Assembly: GCA_024919035.1 (NCBI GenBank)
Contig: CP103442.1
Location: forward strand, 124,001-188,000
Reading direction: 5' to 3'
Source of the DNA: Methylophilaceae bacterium LSUCC0401
GTDB lineage: Bacteria > Pseudomonadota > Gammaproteobacteria > Burkholderiales > Methylophilaceae
DNA length: 64,000 bases
Shown here: positions 17,109-25,633 of the stretch, in pieces
Position numbering within the stretch: the first letter of the stretch is position 1
How the letters are laid out: each line of letters starts with the position of its first letter
Notes under the pieces: generated by a model
What the model saw: only the letters and a program-made list of their open reading frames with translations
The model's database searches: none
Told to the model about the DNA's origin: nothing
Made by a program: the position numbers and the translations under genes

Positions 17109-17282
17109 ATGCCCAGCTATCATACTAGCGGTTTTGAGGTAATGAAAACCCTATCAGAAGAAAAGTTATCTTCAAAAACACATCAACAAAAAAAAGTAGT
17201 CCCCAGTGAACTTGACAAGTGTTTGAGTGAAGATAAAGAATGTCAAACCCGGTATTTGGAAGCATTCGGTGATTGCGCATAG
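17109..17282 (+). CDS. Small cysteine-containing protein of 57 aa, function unknown
   Basis: Complete frame from ATG 17109 with a strong AAGGAG site 9 bp upstream (17094-17099), which is the best evidence that it is translated. There is no signal peptide or membrane segment. The C-terminal half has three cysteines in ELDKCLSEDKECQTRYLEAFGDCA; the spacing is helix-friendly and might bind metal or form a disulfide. No family is recognised. The following msrA starts 16 bp later, so the two could be co-transcribed. Confidence 0.6.
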   Translation: MPSYHTSGFEVMKTLSEEKLSSKTHQQKKVVPSELDKCLSEDKECQTRYLEAFGDCA

Positions 17283-17297
17283 TATTATGTTGAATTA

Positions 17298-17858
17298 ATG
17301 CAGCGTTTTCTTTTAGCTTTTTTATTATTCTTTCAAACTTTTACAATCTTTTCTATGGAAAAAAAAGAAATATATTTAGCCGGTGGCTGTTATTGGGGCC
17401 TTGAATACCTTCTCCAAGACTTGGATGGCATTATAGAAACCACCGTTGGTTTTTCTGGAGGAACATTAAAAAATGCCACGTATGATGATGTGAAAACGGG
17501 GGAAACGGGCCATGCGGAAACCATTCAGGTAGTGTATAACGCTGAGACAATAACAACAGAAAAATTGTTGTTTGAATTTTTTAGAATGCATAATCCAACG
17601 ACAATCAATCAACAAGGCAACGACCGGGGAACGCAATACCGATCAGCCATTTTTTATGTCACGGAAGATCAAAAGCAAGCGATTCACAATGTCATCAGCC
17701 AAGTGAATGCCTCTGGACATTGGCAAGATCCAGTCGTCACTGAAATCCATCCATTCAAAAGTTTTTACCCTGCTCAAGAGTCTCACCAAAATTATTTAAA
17801 AAAAAATCCAAACGGATATTCCTGTCACTTTGTAAGAGATTTTAAATTTACCGATTAA
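17298..17858 (+). CDS. msrA: Peptide methionine sulfoxide reductase MsrA, probably exported
   Basis: Reduces the S form of methionine sulfoxide in proteins. The catalytic motif is GGCYWGLEYL (usual GCFWG, with Tyr for Phe), with TTVGFSGG, YDDVKTGETGHAE, the FFRMHNPTTINQQGNDRGTQYRSAIF core and AQESHQNYL. A hydrophobic N-terminal segment (residues 1-19) before the conserved domain looks like a signal peptide, so this copy probably works in the periplasm. An internal ATG at 17355 would give a cytoplasmic form. Confidence 0.93.
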   Translation: MQRFLLAFLLFFQTFTIFSMEKKEIYLAGGCYWGLEYLLQDLDGIIETTVGFSGGTLKNATYDDVKTGETGHAETIQVVYNAETITTEKLLFEFFRMHNPTTINQQGNDRGTQYRSAIFYVTEDQKQAIHNVISQVNASGHWQDPVVTEIHPFKSFYPAQESHQNYLKKNPNGYSCHFVRDFKFTD

Positions 17859-17873
17859 ATTAAGGAGAAATTA

Positions 17874-18200
17874 ATGCGCTGTGCTTTTGTAAGATTATTT
17901 TTTTGGATTCTATTCTTAGTCCCTCTAACCTACGTCCCTGCGGTGATTACCCGGGTAATCGATGGTCAGACCCTGTATGAAAATACGAGACTATTTTTTA
18001 TGTGCTTGGGGGCTAACTCTATGGATTCTGCTGTTGCTGACATCACCACAATTAATTGGGCTGGGTACCTGATTCAAATTGTACTATTTATTGTTGTGTT
18101 TCAATTGATCATTGATGCTCTGACGGTGATGTGTGCCTATCGAAAAGGTTCTTCTTGTCATGCCCAGGAATCCAAGATTAAAAAATCAAAGAAGAAATAG
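17874..18200 (+). CDS. Small two-helix membrane protein, function unknown
   Basis: A 108-aa protein with two hydrophobic helices (about residues 5-27 and 62-85) separated by a polar loop of about 35 residues, and a short basic tail (KIKKSKKK) that should lie in the cytoplasm. A clear AAGGAG site (17867-17872 region) precedes the ATG, 15 bp after msrA, so it may be co-transcribed with msrA. No family is recognised. Confidence 0.7.
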   Translation: MRCAFVRLFFWILFLVPLTYVPAVITRVIDGQTLYENTRLFFMCLGANSMDSAVADITTINWAGYLIQIVLFIVVFQLIIDALTVMCAYRKGSSCHAQESKIKKSKKK

Positions 18201-18204
18201 ATGT

Positions 18205-18810
18205 CTATTTGACCTGCCATAAATACCAAGCAGCAATCGAGCGATAAGGACTTAAGTGTTGAGTGACCTTGCCTAGTTCGGTTGCTGTAATGAGTTGATC
18301 TAATTGGAAAAGCTTGGTGAAATTTTTGCGGAGCGCGTAATCTGATGCGGGCATAACATCCATGCGAAGTTGATTAAACATTAACATCATTTCCACAGTC
18401 CATTGGCCTATCCCCTTAATTTGTATAAATCGCTCAATAATCATTTGATTGCTGAGTGTTTTTATTTCTTCTGCACTAGGAATAGCCTTATTCAGGCTAA
18501 ATTCACTAATACGAATAATCGTTTCCATTTTTCGTTGCGACAATCCAATGACTTTCAAGAGTTCAGATGCTTTTAATATCTCTTCATCTGGTGGAAAGTG
18601 ACCGCCAAATAATTCTTTAAATCGATTGAAGATGATGTTTCCAACATGTGGGGTTAATTGTTGAAAAAAAATACTTTTGATGACACTTTGATGAGGGAGT
18701 AGATGGTCTTTTTTTGCAAGCTTACAAGGCCTGAATTGTTGAATTAATAAACTCCATGGCTTCCCAAGGGAGGCCAGATAAGCCTCCCCAAGTTCAATAT
18801 CCCCTACCAA
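18205..18810 (-). CDS. DNA-3-methyladenine glycosylase (AlkA/HhH-GPD family)
   Basis: Base-excision repair glycosylase that removes alkylated purines. The HhH-GPD core shows FFQQLTPHVGNIIFNRF, the helix-hairpin-helix IQIKGIGQWTVEMMLMF and the catalytic Asp in VMPASDYALRKNF. It lacks the N-terminal TBP-like domain of E. coli AlkA (201 aa against 282), matching the shorter MAG-type enzymes. The start is TTG at 18810, overlapping the SDR gene stop by 7 bp, so the two are probably one operon. Confidence 0.88.
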   Translation of the reverse strand: MVGDIELGEAYLASLGKPWSLLIQQFRPCKLAKKDHLLPHQSVIKSIFFQQLTPHVGNIIFNRFKELFGGHFPPDEEILKASELLKVIGLSQRKMETIIRISEFSLNKAIPSAEEIKTLSNQMIIERFIQIKGIGQWTVEMMLMFNQLRMDVMPASDYALRKNFTKLFQLDQLITATELGKVTQHLSPYRSIAAWYLWQVK

Positions 18811-19487
18811 GGAATAATCTTTCCTGCATAGTCTATGTATTGTCCAGTATTTTTAAGGCTGAGCTGATCAATCACCTTAATCATTCCTGACACACTTTCT
18901 TGAACATCAATCCATCCACCCGGACCTCCCATATCAGTTCTAACCCAGCCGGGGTGAAGGGTGCAGGTCGCAATACCTTGAGGTGTTAAATCATGACGCA
19001 TGCTTTGCATGGCAGAGTTGAGAGCAGTTTTTGAGGAGCGATAGATGTATGAACCGCCACTAGTATTGTCGTCAATGCTCCCCATCTTACTGGTGATGGA
19101 AATCACTTTTTTATCTTTACCAGCTTCAAGGTTAGGCAAGAATGTTTGGATCATGTGTATGGGCGCTATGCTGTTAATCCTAAAACTTTCCATCCATTCG
19201 TCAATAGAGATATGGCCCAGTTGGCTCCCTCTCCAAATACCGGCATTATTAATTAAAATATCGATGGGAAGATGCGCTAACTGTTTTTGAAGGGTGTTGA
19301 CTTGATCTGGATTGCCTACATCAAGTTGATAAATTTCAACTGGACCTAAGTTTTGTAAGTCATGCAATTGATCAGCAGTATCTGGATTTCTACACGTTGC
19401 AATAACGTGATCCCCACGATTTAAGAACTGGCGAACAAATTCTAGACCCAAGCCTCGATTTGCACCTGTAACAAGGATTTGACTCAT
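18804..19487 (-). CDS. Short-chain dehydrogenase/reductase (SDR) family oxidoreductase
   Basis: Classical SDR with the NAD(P)-binding VTGANRGLGLEF, IDILINNAGIW, the catalytic Ser region ISITSKMGS and YRSSKTALN (YxxxK). An Arg soon after the first strand (ATCRNPDTAD) favours NADPH. The arrangement resembles C-factor-like/sniffer-type SDRs acting on carbonyl compounds. The substrate cannot be told from sequence. A GGAGAA ribosome site precedes the start. It is divergent from the metal efflux operon. Confidence 0.88.
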   Translation of the reverse strand: MSQILVTGANRGLGLEFVRQFLNRGDHVIATCRNPDTADQLHDLQNLGPVEIYQLDVGNPDQVNTLQKQLAHLPIDILINNAGIWRGSQLGHISIDEWMESFRINSIAPIHMIQTFLPNLEAGKDKKVISITSKMGSIDDNTSGGSYIYRSSKTALNSAMQSMRHDLTPQGIATCTLHPGWVRTDMGGPGGWIDVQESVSGMIKVIDQLSLKNTGQYIDYAGKIIPW

Positions 19488-19542
19488 TTTTTCTCCTTAA
19501 ATATTCTGTTTTTCTAACTCGATTACTCTATAATATACTGCA

Positions 19543-20772
19543 ATGATTTTAAAACAGTCAAAACTCATTCTTTTTCTGATGTTAGTGTCATCTGGATTGT
19601 TTTCAAATCCGGTTTATACACTCAACGACCTCATCGATATGGCGAATCAAACCAATCCTGTCATGGACGTCATTCAAGCCAAAGAAGATGCCGCAAAAGC
19701 TGGAATTACCGTGGCTGAACAATATTTGAACCCAAATCTTGGCGTCGCTGTTGGCCCCTCTAAAACACGGCAGGCTCCCATAGTAGAAGATAAGAATTGG
19801 GCCATTGGCATCTCACAACCCATCGAATTTTCTGATGTAAGAAGTGCTCGTAAACAGATTGCCGAGTCAAATTTAAAGTTTGTTGATGAAGTGAATAAAG
19901 GAACCAAAATTAATTTAATGCTGAATATTAAGTCAGCTTTTTATAGCGTCATTCACAATCAGGAAATCTTAAAATTAGCCGAAGCCGATCAAAAGGTTAT
20001 TCAAGATATCAGAGACCGGGTTGAGTTAAGGGTGAATGTGGGTGAGTCACCTCGCTACGAATTAATTAAAGCTGATACAGAACTGTTGGCGGCAAGACGA
20101 GATGCTCAAGCTGCAAAACTGAGAATTCAGGAGAGTAAGTTTTTTTTAAAGGGTTTGATTGGCAAAAGTATTCCAGATGAGTTTGAGTTGACTGGAGAAT
20201 TTCCTCAGTCCAATATTAGACTGAACAAAGTTGACGTAACAAATTTAATCGAAAACAGTCCCAGGCTGAAGCAATTGAAGGCTGCCTCCTCAGTGTTTGA
20301 GAATAAAATTAAATTAGAAAAAAATTTAGTCAATCCAGGACTGACATTAAGTGCTGGCATGAATCAAGATCCTGGTATTCGGAACTACACCATTGGGGTC
20401 AGTATTCCGCTACCCATTTGGAATCAAAGAGAAGGTGAAATTAGCCAAGCTGCAGCAAATTTAAGAGAAGTAGAGGCAACCTATGAGCAACAATCCCTTC
20501 TGTTAAAAAGGGATGTGAATGCAGCATTTCAGAGATATTTAATTGCTAAAGAACAAGTGATGACTTTTGAAGAGAGTCTTTTAGATCAAGCACAATCGGT
20601 ATTAAAAGTGGTTGAAGCCGCCTATCGATTTGGCGAGCGAGGCATTTTAGAATACTTAGATGCACAAAGAACGCAAAGGGTCGTGCGTAAAGATTATTTG
20701 TCGGCGCGACTTGATTACATCGTATCGATTATGGAGATGGAACAATTGTTAGGTTCAAAAATAATGGAGTGA
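19543..20772 (+). CDS. Outer-membrane efflux protein of a heavy-metal RND system (CzcC/CusC-like)
   Basis: TolC/OEP-family outer-membrane channel of the tripartite pump encoded with the next two genes. A signal peptide (about 1-20) is followed by two OEP repeats rich in coiled-coil helix (for example ELIKADTELLAARRDAQAAKLRIQ and VNAAFQRYLIAKEQVMTFEE), with the beta-strand motif YTIGVSIPLPIWNQREGEI. Length 409 aa is typical. TATAAT at 19529-19534 lies 8 bp before the ATG, so the transcript may be leaderless. No metal-responsive regulator is adjacent. Confidence 0.9.
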   Translation: MILKQSKLILFLMLVSSGLFSNPVYTLNDLIDMANQTNPVMDVIQAKEDAAKAGITVAEQYLNPNLGVAVGPSKTRQAPIVEDKNWAIGISQPIEFSDVRSARKQIAESNLKFVDEVNKGTKINLMLNIKSAFYSVIHNQEILKLAEADQKVIQDIRDRVELRVNVGESPRYELIKADTELLAARRDAQAAKLRIQESKFFLKGLIGKSIPDEFELTGEFPQSNIRLNKVDVTNLIENSPRLKQLKAASSVFENKIKLEKNLVNPGLTLSAGMNQDPGIRNYTIGVSIPLPIWNQREGEISQAAANLREVEATYEQQSLLLKRDVNAAFQRYLIAKEQVMTFEESLLDQAQSVLKVVEAAYRFGERGILEYLDAQRTQRVVRKDYLSARLDYIVSIMEMEQLLGSKIME

Positions 20773-20773
20773 T

Positions 20774-21901
20774 ATGAAAATTAAATATTTATTAATAATG
20801 TTAGTTGTATTTTTAGGAGCCTGTTCAGAAAAAAGTGATGAGGCTGAAGCTCAAAGAATTAATCCCAATGAAGTTGTGGCCTCTGATTCCATGTTGCAAC
20901 AAATAAAGTTTCAGCAGGCAATAAAAATTCCCATTAAACGATCATTAGATATTCCAGGCAGTATTGAAGTGAAACAAAATTTATTGGCTCGTATTGGATC
21001 CCCCGTGCAAGGCAGGATTATCGAAATCAGTGGCATGCTTGGGCAAACCGTTAAACAAGGCGATGTTCTAGCCGTCATTAATAGCACCGAGCTTGCTCAA
21101 CAGCAGCTGAATTATATTAAATCGGTACAAATGGTTGAATTAAAAACGAAAGCTTATGAACGTGCTGTTTTATTATTTGATGCTGATGTGGTCAGTGAGG
21201 CGCAAAAATTAGAGCGTAAAACAGAGCTTTCCGCGGCCAAAGCTGAAATGGAAGCCAGTAAAGATCAATTATTTGTTATGGGGATGACACTAAAAGAAAT
21301 AGAAGCGATTCAATCGGAAACTCAAATTGATGCAATTACCAGCATCGTTGCTAAAATTGACGGCAAAATTATCAAAAAAAATGTCAATGTAGGCCAAGTC
21401 GTTGAGCCAACCGAAGATATTTTTACCATTGCTGAATTAAGTGAGGTTTGGGGCGTAGCCCAAGTTCCAGAGCGACAGATCGGATTTTTAAAAGAAGGCG
21501 ATGATATCTTGATCGATGTTCCTGCCTACGAAGAAAAACATGTTGAAGGAAAAATAAGCTATCTCGGGGACATTGTTGACCCAGTAACCAGAACGGTGAC
21601 CATAAGGACAGAGATTGATAATAGCCATGGTCTCCTCAAACCTGACATGCTGATTACCATGAAAGTATCGGGTAAAGAAGTTGAAAAAGTGGGGGTTCCA
21701 GTAAATGCGATCGTATCGATTGACGATATCCCCAATGTCTTTATCAAAATTGCTGATAATAAGTTTTTATTAAGACCAGTCACTTTAGGCATTAAAAATA
21801 AAGAATTCATTCATATTGAAGATGGCTTGCTGGAAGGGGAAGAGGTTGTCATTGATGGCGCTTTTCATTTAAATAATGAGCGTCTCTATGCAAAAGAATA
21901 A
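20774..21901 (+). CDS. Periplasmic adaptor of a heavy-metal RND system (CzcB/CusB-like)
   Basis: Membrane-fusion protein bridging the RND pump and outer-membrane channel. It starts with a lipoprotein signal (LVVFLGAC, lipidated Cys near residue 17). The barrel-sandwich halves are visible (ARIGSPVQGRIIEISGMLGQTVKQGDVLAVI and DAITSIVAKIDGKIIKKNVNVGQVVEP) around a helical hairpin, followed by the beta-barrel and membrane-proximal domains. There is no His- or Met-rich N-terminal metal segment. It starts right after the czcC-like stop. Confidence 0.9.
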   Translation: MKIKYLLIMLVVFLGACSEKSDEAEAQRINPNEVVASDSMLQQIKFQQAIKIPIKRSLDIPGSIEVKQNLLARIGSPVQGRIIEISGMLGQTVKQGDVLAVINSTELAQQQLNYIKSVQMVELKTKAYERAVLLFDADVVSEAQKLERKTELSAAKAEMEASKDQLFVMGMTLKEIEAIQSETQIDAITSIVAKIDGKIIKKNVNVGQVVEPTEDIFTIAELSEVWGVAQVPERQIGFLKEGDDILIDVPAYEEKHVEGKISYLGDIVDPVTRTVTIRTEIDNSHGLLKPDMLITMKVSGKEVEKVGVPVNAIVSIDDIPNVFIKIADNKFLLRPVTLGIKNKEFIHIEDGLLEGEEVVIDGAFHLNNERLYAKE

Positions 21902-21907
21902 TTACTT

Positions 21908-24900
21908 ATGATTGAATCATTCATTAACGGTTCTTTAAAGCAAAGACTTATTGTTTTGGTTATTTCTGCCATGTTGATTGTGGGCGGTTTTTTTGCAGCA
22001 AAAAAATTATCATTGGATGCCTTTCCTGATGTAACCAATATTCAAGTGCAAGTTGCTACAGTAGCCACTGGCAAGTCCCCTGAGGAAGTTGAACGTTTTA
22101 TTACAGTCCCCATTGAAATTGCCATGACCGGCTTACCTGGCTTGGTTGAAATGAGATCATTAAACAAAGATGCTCTTTCTTTGATCACCCTTGTCTTTGA
22201 TGACAAAACAGATGTTTATTTTGCACGTCAATTAGTCATGGAAAGGTTGATGCAAGTCCAAGACGATATGCCTAAAGGCGTTTCTCCAATTCTTGGACCG
22301 GTCTCTACAGGTTTAGGTGAAATATTTCAATACACTTTAGAGCTTCCTGGCGAGGAGGATCGACAGCTGTCGATTCCTGAGCTGACAAATCGACGAACAA
22401 TAAACGACTGGGTGGTTCGACCCTTATTAAGAAATATAAGTGGGGTTGCTGAGATAAACTCCCAAGGGGGTTACGTTAAACAATACCAAGTGTTGGTGAA
22501 TCCTGATCGATTGGCCCACTATAAAATTAAATTATCCCGAGTGTTTGAAGCTTTAGAAAAAAATAATATTAATAGTGGAGCAGGTGTTTTGCCCAAAGGT
22601 GCTCAACAATATTTAATTCGTGGAGAAGGCCTAATACAAACTGTCAATGATATTGAAAATATTGTTCTTGTTGAAACTGACGGTATCCCTGTTTATATGC
22701 GAGATATTGGCGAGGTAAAAATTGGCTATGAAGTTCGCGTGGGTGCAGTCATCAAAAATGGAATTACAGAATCAGTGGGCGGGGTTGTGATGATGCTGCG
22801 AGGGGGTAATGCCAAGGAGGTTGTAAAAAATATTAAAGCCAGGGTTGAGGAAATTAATGATAAAGAATTATTACCAGGCGGCTTAAAAATTGTTCCTTAT
22901 TACGACCGAAGTGAGTTGGTGAATGCGGCAATTAATACGGTAGTGAAGGTACTGATTGAAGGCATTATTCTGGTGATTCTTATTTTATTTGTCTTTTTGG
23001 GTGATTTTAGATCAAGCATGATTGTTGTGATGACCTTGGTGTTAACACCGTTAATCACTTTTATGGTCATGAACTATTTAGGCATCTCTGCGAACTTAAT
23101 GTCGCTCGGAGGATTAGCAATTGCCATTGGACTCATGGTCGATGGGTCCGTGGTAATTGTTGAAAATACCTTTCATCGCTTGGGCCATAAAAAAGGAGAC
23201 AATCAAAAAGCGTTGATGAAAATGGATCCAAACTTTATTAAGACATTAGATAAATATGACGCCAAAGAGCGACAAACTATTATAAAAAATACGGTGATTT
23301 TTAATGCGTGCAAGGAAGTCGCAACCCCAGTTTTATTCGGAGTGGGAATTATTATTTTAGTTTTTTTACCGTTAATGACAATGCAAGGTATGGAAGGAAA
23401 AATGTTTTCTCCATTGGCTTTAACCATAGCCATAGCCCTTACAATTTCATTGATTTTATCCTTCTCATTATCCCCAGCATTATGCAGTTTCTTTTTAACG
23501 GGCGGCTCAGGTGAGGATACAAAAATTATTCAAAAAATAAAAACACCCTATGTAGCTTTATTAAAAAAAGTTTTAATAAATGAAAAAAAAGTGATCTCTG
23601 TTGCTGTTGGGTTTTTTATTGCATCTATATTAACAATTCCTTTTTTAGGGACTTCTTTTATTCCAGAAATGAAAGAGGGCTCGATTGTTCCGGGGATTGA
23701 TCGAGTTCCAAATATTTCCATTGAAGAATCAATTAATATGGAATTCAAAGCCATGAAGGCCATCATGGAAGTCCCTGGCGTTAAATCTGTGGTCAGTGCC
23801 CTAGGTCGGGGAGAGAGCCCAGCGGATCCTCAGGCCCAAAATGAATCAACACCATTGGTAAGCTTAAAACCTAAGGATGAGTGGCCGGAAGGATGGACGC
23901 AAGATGACATATCTAACGCCATTAAAGAGAAAATTAAATTCCTTCCGGGGGTAGTGATCATTATGATGCAACCCATCTCTGATCGGGTGGATGAATTAGT
24001 GACTGGGGTGAGAGCGGATGTTGCGGTCAAGATTTTTGGTGATGACATCAACATACTTCGAAAAAAAGCGGATGAAGTAGCCGAGTTGGCTAAAGCCATT
24101 CCGGGGGCTACTGGGATTAAGGTTGAAAAAATCACGGGCCAACAGTACTTGAACATTGTATTGGATCGACCTGCTATAGCGCGTCATGGATTTAATGTAT
24201 CAGAAATTAATGATCTGATTGAAATGGCCATTGGCGGCAAAGAGGCGACAAGAATTTATGAGGGGCAAAGAAACTTTGGAGCGGCGGTGAGATTTCCAGC
24301 TCAATATCGAGACGATGAAGATGTGATCCGTAATATTATGTTGACCTCGCCTAACGGATCCAGAGTATCTTTAGGAGACCTGGCCACTATTGAAACGCGT
24401 GATGGCCCAGCCCGGATTAGTCGTGAATTTGCAAAACGACGGGTTTATACCGGTATTAATGTTGAAGGACGTGACTTGGGTAGCTTAGTTGCTGATTTAC
24501 AAAAAGCAATCGATCAAAAACTTAACCTCCCTGATGGTTATTATATTGAGTATGGAGGGCAATTTGAAAATATGACCCGAGCTCTTGGCCACCTTTCTAT
24601 TATTATTCCACTCACCATTGTTGGTATCTTCTTTCTTTTGTTTTTATTATTTAATTCAGTGCGCTTTGCTACTTTAATTATCACAGTGCTTCCGTTTGCC
24701 AGTATTGGTGGTATTTTTGGTTTGGCCATTACCGGAGAATATTTGTCTGTCCCGGCCTCTGTTGGATTTATTACGCTCGCGGGTATTGCTGTACTAAATG
24801 GCGTGGTGTTAATTTCTTGTATTCAAGGTTTACAAAAAGAGGGCATCAAACAAGATTTGGCAATTATTGAAGGCTGTAAGCAACGATTAAGACCAGTGTT

Positions 24901-25072
24901 AATGACAGCTGCCGTTGCGATGTTGGCATTAGTCCCATTTTTATTTGCAACCGGCCCAGGTTCTGAAGTTCAAAAACCTTTAGCCATCGTTGTGATTGGG
25001 GGACTCATCACTTCAACATCACTCACGTTAATTGTTCTACCTGTTCTGTATAAAATGTTTACCAAAAAATAA
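21908..25072 (+). CDS. Heavy-metal RND efflux pump (CzcA/CusA family)
   Basis: Proton-driven inner-membrane pump of the HME-RND family, 1054 aa, with 12 predicted helices and two large periplasmic loops. Family signatures include LDAFPDVTNIQVQV near the N-terminus, RSLNKDALSLITLVF, and the helix-4 region LAIAIGLMVDGSVVIVENTF with the essential proton-relay Asp. The AIG-xxx-DGS-xxx-VEN pattern differs from CzcA of Cupriavidus (DFG-xxx-DGA) and from CusA (AIG-xxx-DAA), so the metal cannot be named with confidence. A terminator shared with hup follows. Confidence 0.93.
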   Translation: MIESFINGSLKQRLIVLVISAMLIVGGFFAAKKLSLDAFPDVTNIQVQVATVATGKSPEEVERFITVPIEIAMTGLPGLVEMRSLNKDALSLITLVFDDKTDVYFARQLVMERLMQVQDDMPKGVSPILGPVSTGLGEIFQYTLELPGEEDRQLSIPELTNRRTINDWVVRPLLRNISGVAEINSQGGYVKQYQVLVNPDRLAHYKIKLSRVFEALEKNNINSGAGVLPKGAQQYLIRGEGLIQTVNDIENIVLVETDGIPVYMRDIGEVKIGYEVRVGAVIKNGITESVGGVVMMLRGGNAKEVVKNIKARVEEINDKELLPGGLKIVPYYDRSELVNAAINTVVKVLIEGIILVILILFVFLGDFRSSMIVVMTLVLTPLITFMVMNYLGISANLMSLGGLAIAIGLMVDGSVVIVENTFHRLGHKKGDNQKALMKMDPNFIKTLDKYDAKERQTIIKNTVIFNACKEVATPVLFGVGIIILVFLPLMTMQGMEGKMFSPLALTIAIALTISLILSFSLSPALCSFFLTGGSGEDTKIIQKIKTPYVALLKKVLINEKKVISVAVGFFIASILTIPFLGTSFIPEMKEGSIVPGIDRVPNISIEESINMEFKAMKAIMEVPGVKSVVSALGRGESPADPQAQNESTPLVSLKPKDEWPEGWTQDDISNAIKEKIKFLPGVVIIMMQPISDRVDELVTGVRADVAVKIFGDDINILRKKADEVAELAKAIPGATGIKVEKITGQQYLNIVLDRPAIARHGFNVSEINDLIEMAIGGKEATRIYEGQRNFGAAVRFPAQYRDDEDVIRNIMLTSPNGSRVSLGDLATIETRDGPARISREFAKRRVYTGINVEGRDLGSLVADLQKAIDQKLNLPDGYYIEYGGQFENMTRALGHLSIIIPLTIVGIFFLLFLLFNSVRFATLIITVLPFASIGGIFGLAITGEYLSVPASVGFITLAGIAVLNGVVLISCIQGLQKEGIKQDLAIIEGCKQRLRPVLMTAAVAMLALVPFLFATGPGSEVQKPLAIVVIGGLITSTSLTLIVLPVLYKMFTKK

Positions 25073-25102
25073 ATAAAAAATTCGATATAGACTTAAGACG
25101 AA

Positions 25103-25130
25103 AAAAAACCCAGAAAATCTGGGTTTTTTT
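25103..25130. terminator. Bidirectional terminator between efflux pump and HU genes
   Basis: AAAAAACCCAGA and TCTGGGTTTTTT form a symmetric stem with an AAA loop. A-run and T-run on both sides serve both converging genes. Confidence 0.88.
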
Positions 25131-25149
25131 ACATTCATTAAAGAATAAA

Positions 25150-25422
25150 TTAGTTGACTGCTGCTTTTAAGCCTGCACCTGCCTTGAATGATGGAACTTT
25201 ACGCGCTGGGATTTTTAATTCAGCACCGGTTTGTGGGTTTCGACCTGTTCGAGCTGCTCGTTTAGTAACCTTGAATGTACCAAAACCAATGAGAGTCACT
25301 GTGTCCCCCTTTTTTAAAGCTTTGGTAATACTTGCAATCGTAGCATCTAGAGCACGTCCGGCATCAGCCTTTGTAGAGCCTGTTGCCCCTGCAATTGCTT
25401 CTATAAGTTCGCCTTTATTCAT
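25150..25422 (-). CDS. DNA-binding protein HU
   Basis: Histone-like nucleoid protein of 90 aa, the exact family size. It shows [27 protein letters not shown]-type helices, the [14 protein letters not shown] saddle and the DNA-gripping arm [34 protein letters not shown] ribosome site lies just upstream. HupB is likely, but IHF-alpha/beta features are absent. Confidence 0.96.
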   Translation of the reverse strand: MNKGELIEAIAGATGSTKADAGRALDATIASITKALKKGDTVTLIGFGTFKVTKRAARTGRNPQTGAELKIPARKVPSFKAGAGLKAAVN

Positions 25423-25600
25423 CTATAATTTCCTCCATATTTTTTGAATAAATTATTTAAGCTAATCACAAATAATTTCTATTATCAGCTCAAACTGCCC
25501 ATGTACTGGTGAATCTGGGCACCTGTGAATCACTTTGCCGTGATTAAATTAAGTTGTCAAGATAATTTTCGATTTTTTTTTAAAATTGAGGGCTGTAAAA

Positions 25601-25633
25601 ATATTTTGATTAATGTTACATTAATCAAAATAT
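25601..25633. promoter_or_regulatory. Perfect 15-bp inverted repeat over the umuD start codon
   Basis: Left arm ATATTTTGATTAATG (25601-25615), spacer TTA, right arm CATTAATCAAAATAT (25619-25633). The arms are perfect complements, and the right arm includes the first two bases of the umuD ATG (25632). It looks like an operator for a dimeric repressor or an RNA hairpin hiding the start. No ribosome site is visible at this start. Inference: autoregulation by the extended UmuD or control by another repressor. Confidence 0.75.

Noticed and set aside
25434-25600. LexA box in front of umuDC
   Set aside because: No CTG-N10-CAG type site was seen near the start; the only strong symmetric element is the AT-rich palindrome at the ATG.
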